DNA from: Streptomyces lydicus
GTDB taxonomy: Bacteria > Actinomycetota > Actinomycetes > Streptomycetales > Streptomycetaceae
Direction of reading: 5' to 3'
Assembly: GCF_000717345.1 (NCBI RefSeq)
Contig: NZ_JNZA01000007.1
Location: 1-64,000 of the forward strand
Length of the DNA: 64,000 nucleotides
The notes beneath the pieces are model-generated. The model saw nothing but the letters and a program-made list of their open reading frames with translations. It made no database searches and was not told the DNA's origin. A program made the position numbers and the translations under genes. Within the stretch, counting starts at the first letter, position 1. Every line of letters starts with the position of its first letter. Below are positions 62,362-64,000 of the stretch, piece by piece.

Positions 62362-63423
62362 GTGAAGAAGACGACGACCCGGCTCGCGGACGGCCGGGAG
62401 CTGATCTACTACGACTCGCGCGACGACGTCGTACGCGACACCCCCGACCCGCGCCCCCTCGACCCCGTCGCCACCGCCTCCGAGATCCGCCACGACCGGC
62501 TCCTCGGCGACCGGGTCGCCGTCGCCTCGCACCGCCAGGCCCGCACCTACCACCCCCCGGCCGACGCGTGCCCGCTGTGCCCCTCGCGCGAGGGCCGGGA
62601 CTCCGAGATCCCCGCCGCCGACTACGACGTCGTCGTCTTCGAGAACCGCTTCCCCTCCCTCGCCGGCGACCACGGCCGCTGCGAGGTCGTCTGCTTCACC
62701 CCCGACCACGAGGCGTCCTTCGCCGACCTCACCGAGGAACAGGCCGCCCTCGTCCTCGCCGCCTGGACCGACCGCACCGCCGAACTCTCCCAACTCCCCG
62801 GCGTCGAGCAGGTCTTCTGCTTCGAGAACCGCGGCCGCGAGATCGGCGTCACCCTCGGCCACCCGCACGGCCAGATCTACGCCTACCCCTTCACCACCCC
62901 CCGCACCGAGCGGATGCTGCGCTCCCTCGCCGCGCACCGCGAGACCACCGGCGGCAACCTCTTCGACGAGGTCGTCGCCGACGAGCTGGCCGACGGCCGC
63001 CGCGTCGTCCTGGAGGGCGAGCACTGGGTGGCCTTCGTCCCGTACGCCGCCCACTGGCCGTACGAGGTGCACCTCTACCCGCGGCGCCGGGTGCCCGACC
63101 TGCTCGCCCTCGACGACGCCGCACGCACAGAATTCCCCCAGGTCTATCTGGAAGTGCTGCGGCGCTTCGACCGGATCTTCGACGGCGGGGAAGACGGGCA
63201 GGCCGCGCCGCCGACGCCGTACATCGCCGCCTGGCACCAGGCTCCGCTGCGCGCCGCACAGCGCGAGGAATTCGCGCTCCACCTCGAGCTTTTCACCATT
63301 CGCCGGACTTCCGGCAAGCTGAAGTTCCTCGCGGGTTCCGAATCCGGCATGAACGTGTTCATCAACGACGTGCCGCCGGAGGCCGCGGCCGAGCGACTGC
63401 GAGAGGTAGCAAGCAAGTCATGA
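62362..63423 (+). CDS. galT: Galactose-1-phosphate uridylyltransferase
   Basis: 353 aa from GTG 62362 with GAGGAG six bases upstream. Leloir pathway: exchanges UMP between UDP-glucose and galactose-1-phosphate. The active site HPHGQ is at 167-171 ([10 protein letters not shown]), with zinc-ligand CPLCPS near residue 72 and a His of [10 protein letters not shown]. It overlaps galE by four bases (ATGA). Confidence 0.95.
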   Translation: MKKTTTRLADGRELIYYDSRDDVVRDTPDPRPLDPVATASEIRHDRLLGDRVAVASHRQARTYHPPADACPLCPSREGRDSEIPAADYDVVVFENRFPSLAGDHGRCEVVCFTPDHEASFADLTEEQAALVLAAWTDRTAELSQLPGVEQVFCFENRGREIGVTLGHPHGQIYAYPFTTPRTERMLRSLAAHRETTGGNLFDEVVADELADGRRVVLEGEHWVAFVPYAAHWPYEVHLYPRRRVPDLLALDDAARTEFPQVYLEVLRRFDRIFDGGEDGQAAPPTPYIAAWHQAPLRAAQREEFALHLELFTIRRTSGKLKFLAGSESGMNVFINDVPPEAAAERLREVASKS

Positions 63424-64000
63424 GCAAGCCTGAGTCTGGCAAGTACCTGGTGACGGGCGGGGCGGGTTACGTGGGAAGCGTGGTGGCCCAGCACCTGCTG
63501 GAGGCCGGCCACGCCGTGACCGTCCTCGACAACCTCTCCACCGGCTTCCGCGCGGGCGTCCCCGCCGGCGCCGAGTTCATCGAGGGCGACATCCGCGACG
63601 CCGCCAGGTGGCTGGACTCCACATACGACGCGGTGCTGCACTTCGCCGCGTTCTCGCAGGTCGGCGAGTCCGTCGTGAAGCCCGAGAAGTACTGGGACAA
63701 CAACGTCGGCGGCACCATGGAGCTGCTCGCGGCGATGCGGACGGCGGGGGTGCGCAAGCTCGTCTTCTCCTCCACCGCCGCGACCTACGGCGAGCCGGTG
63801 AGCACCCCGATCACCGAGACCGACCCGACGGCCCCCACCTCCCCGTACGGCGCCAGCAAGCTCGCCGTCGACCACATGATCACCGGAGAGGCCGCCGCCC
63901 ACGGCCTGGCCGCCGTCTCGCTGCGCTACTTCAACGTCGCCGGCGCCTACGGCAGCTGCGGCGAGCGGCACGACCCCGAGTCGCACCTCATCCCGCTCAT
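63420..64000 (+). CDS. galE: UDP-glucose 4-epimerase (partial, runs off the window)
   Basis: The ATG at 63420 overlaps the galT stop and the frame is open to the right edge (193 full codons and part of another). It encodes [22 protein letters not shown] (NAD-binding), [22 protein letters not shown] and YGASK with the catalytic Tyr-x-x-x-Lys. It interconverts UDP-galactose and UDP-glucose. The C-terminal substrate-binding part is outside the window. Confidence 0.95.
   Translation, partial: MSKPESGKYLVTGGAGYVGSVVAQHLLEAGHAVTVLDNLSTGFRAGVPAGAEFIEGDIRDAARWLDSTYDAVLHFAAFSQVGESVVKPEKYWDNNVGGTMELLAAMRTAGVRKLVFSSTAATYGEPVSTPITETDPTAPTSPYGASKLAVDHMITGEAAAHGLAAVSLRYFNVAGAYGSCGERHDPESHLIPL

Overview
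The window is a G+C-rich (about 70% by eye) actinobacterial chromosome segment, almost certainly Streptomyces: GTG/TTG starts are frequent, genes overlap by ATGA/GTGA, and the order rpf-ksgA-ispE, galT-galE next to a sodium:sugar symporter, and galU-moeA-(moaC-mogA)-rimJ-sepX are conserved actinobacterial blocks. It looks like core chromosome with small accessory inserts; I see no prophage, insertion sequence, CRISPR array or large biosynthetic cluster. The first 33 bases are not biology: they are the Illumina Nextera read-1 transposase adapter, so the left edge is an untrimmed contig end. The right edge cuts galE.

Layout. 0.2-4.9 kb (minus strand): methylthioadenosine phosphorylase, a serine-rich FmdB/Ruc-like zinc-ribbon protein behind a near-perfect CIRCE (HrcA) operator, an MFS transporter with an attenuator-like leader, and a K+/H+ antiporter. 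5-7.8 kb: a membrane-anchored penicillin-acylase-family Ntn hydrolase. 7.9-13.7 kb: 5-formyl-THF cyclo-ligase, then galU, glp/moeA, moaC, mogA, a RimJ-like acetyltransferase and the divisome membrane protein SepX/GlpR, followed by tRNA-Ala(CGC). 13.9-21.8 kb is mixed: small membrane protein, M23 peptidase, TipAS-type MerR regulator plus a UDP-sugar-type glycosyltransferase, an ABC exporter with a YtrA-type GntR regulator, GNAT and exonuclease III. 21.8-29.4 kb: a secreted YvgO-like protein divergent from a SARP regulator, then a MerR regulator divergent from a three-gene BVMO/hydrolase/SDR operon like the mycobacterial mymA locus, then a small protein made of GRE[Q/P] repeats.

29.5-37.5 kb: an L,D-transpeptidase-like secreted protein, an HTH-membrane-ectodomain protein, a tricorn-type protease, and a large unknown TPR membrane protein. 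37.7-40.4 kb: an ECF metal transporter (CbiMN fusion, CbiQ, CbiO) with a Nur-like box rather than a visible B12 riboswitch, suggesting nickel. 40.5-47 kb: serine hydrolase, EamA transporter, YbaK deacylase, a penicillin-binding protein and a protein O-mannosyltransferase. 47-52.8 kb: rsmI, a zinc-ribbon protein, tatD, an Rpf with DUF348/G5 domains, ksgA, ispE. 52.9-60.1 kb: a WhiJ-like HTH/DUF397 pair with divergent small genes, a RibD-like reductase, hydrolase, Uup-like ABC-F protein and an orphan response regulator without its phospho-acceptor. 60.1-64 kb: the galactose region, with a symporter divergent from galT-galE across a promoter carrying 10-bp iterated repeats.

Connections worth noting: galU and galT/galE feed UDP-glucose/UDP-galactose metabolism; Glp(MoeA) and SepX/GlpR are encoded within 4 kb and their homologues form a division/polar-growth complex; cell-envelope genes (L,D-transpeptidase, M23, PBP, PMT, Rpf) recur throughout. 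Functions are assigned from sequence motifs read by eye; no database search was run.
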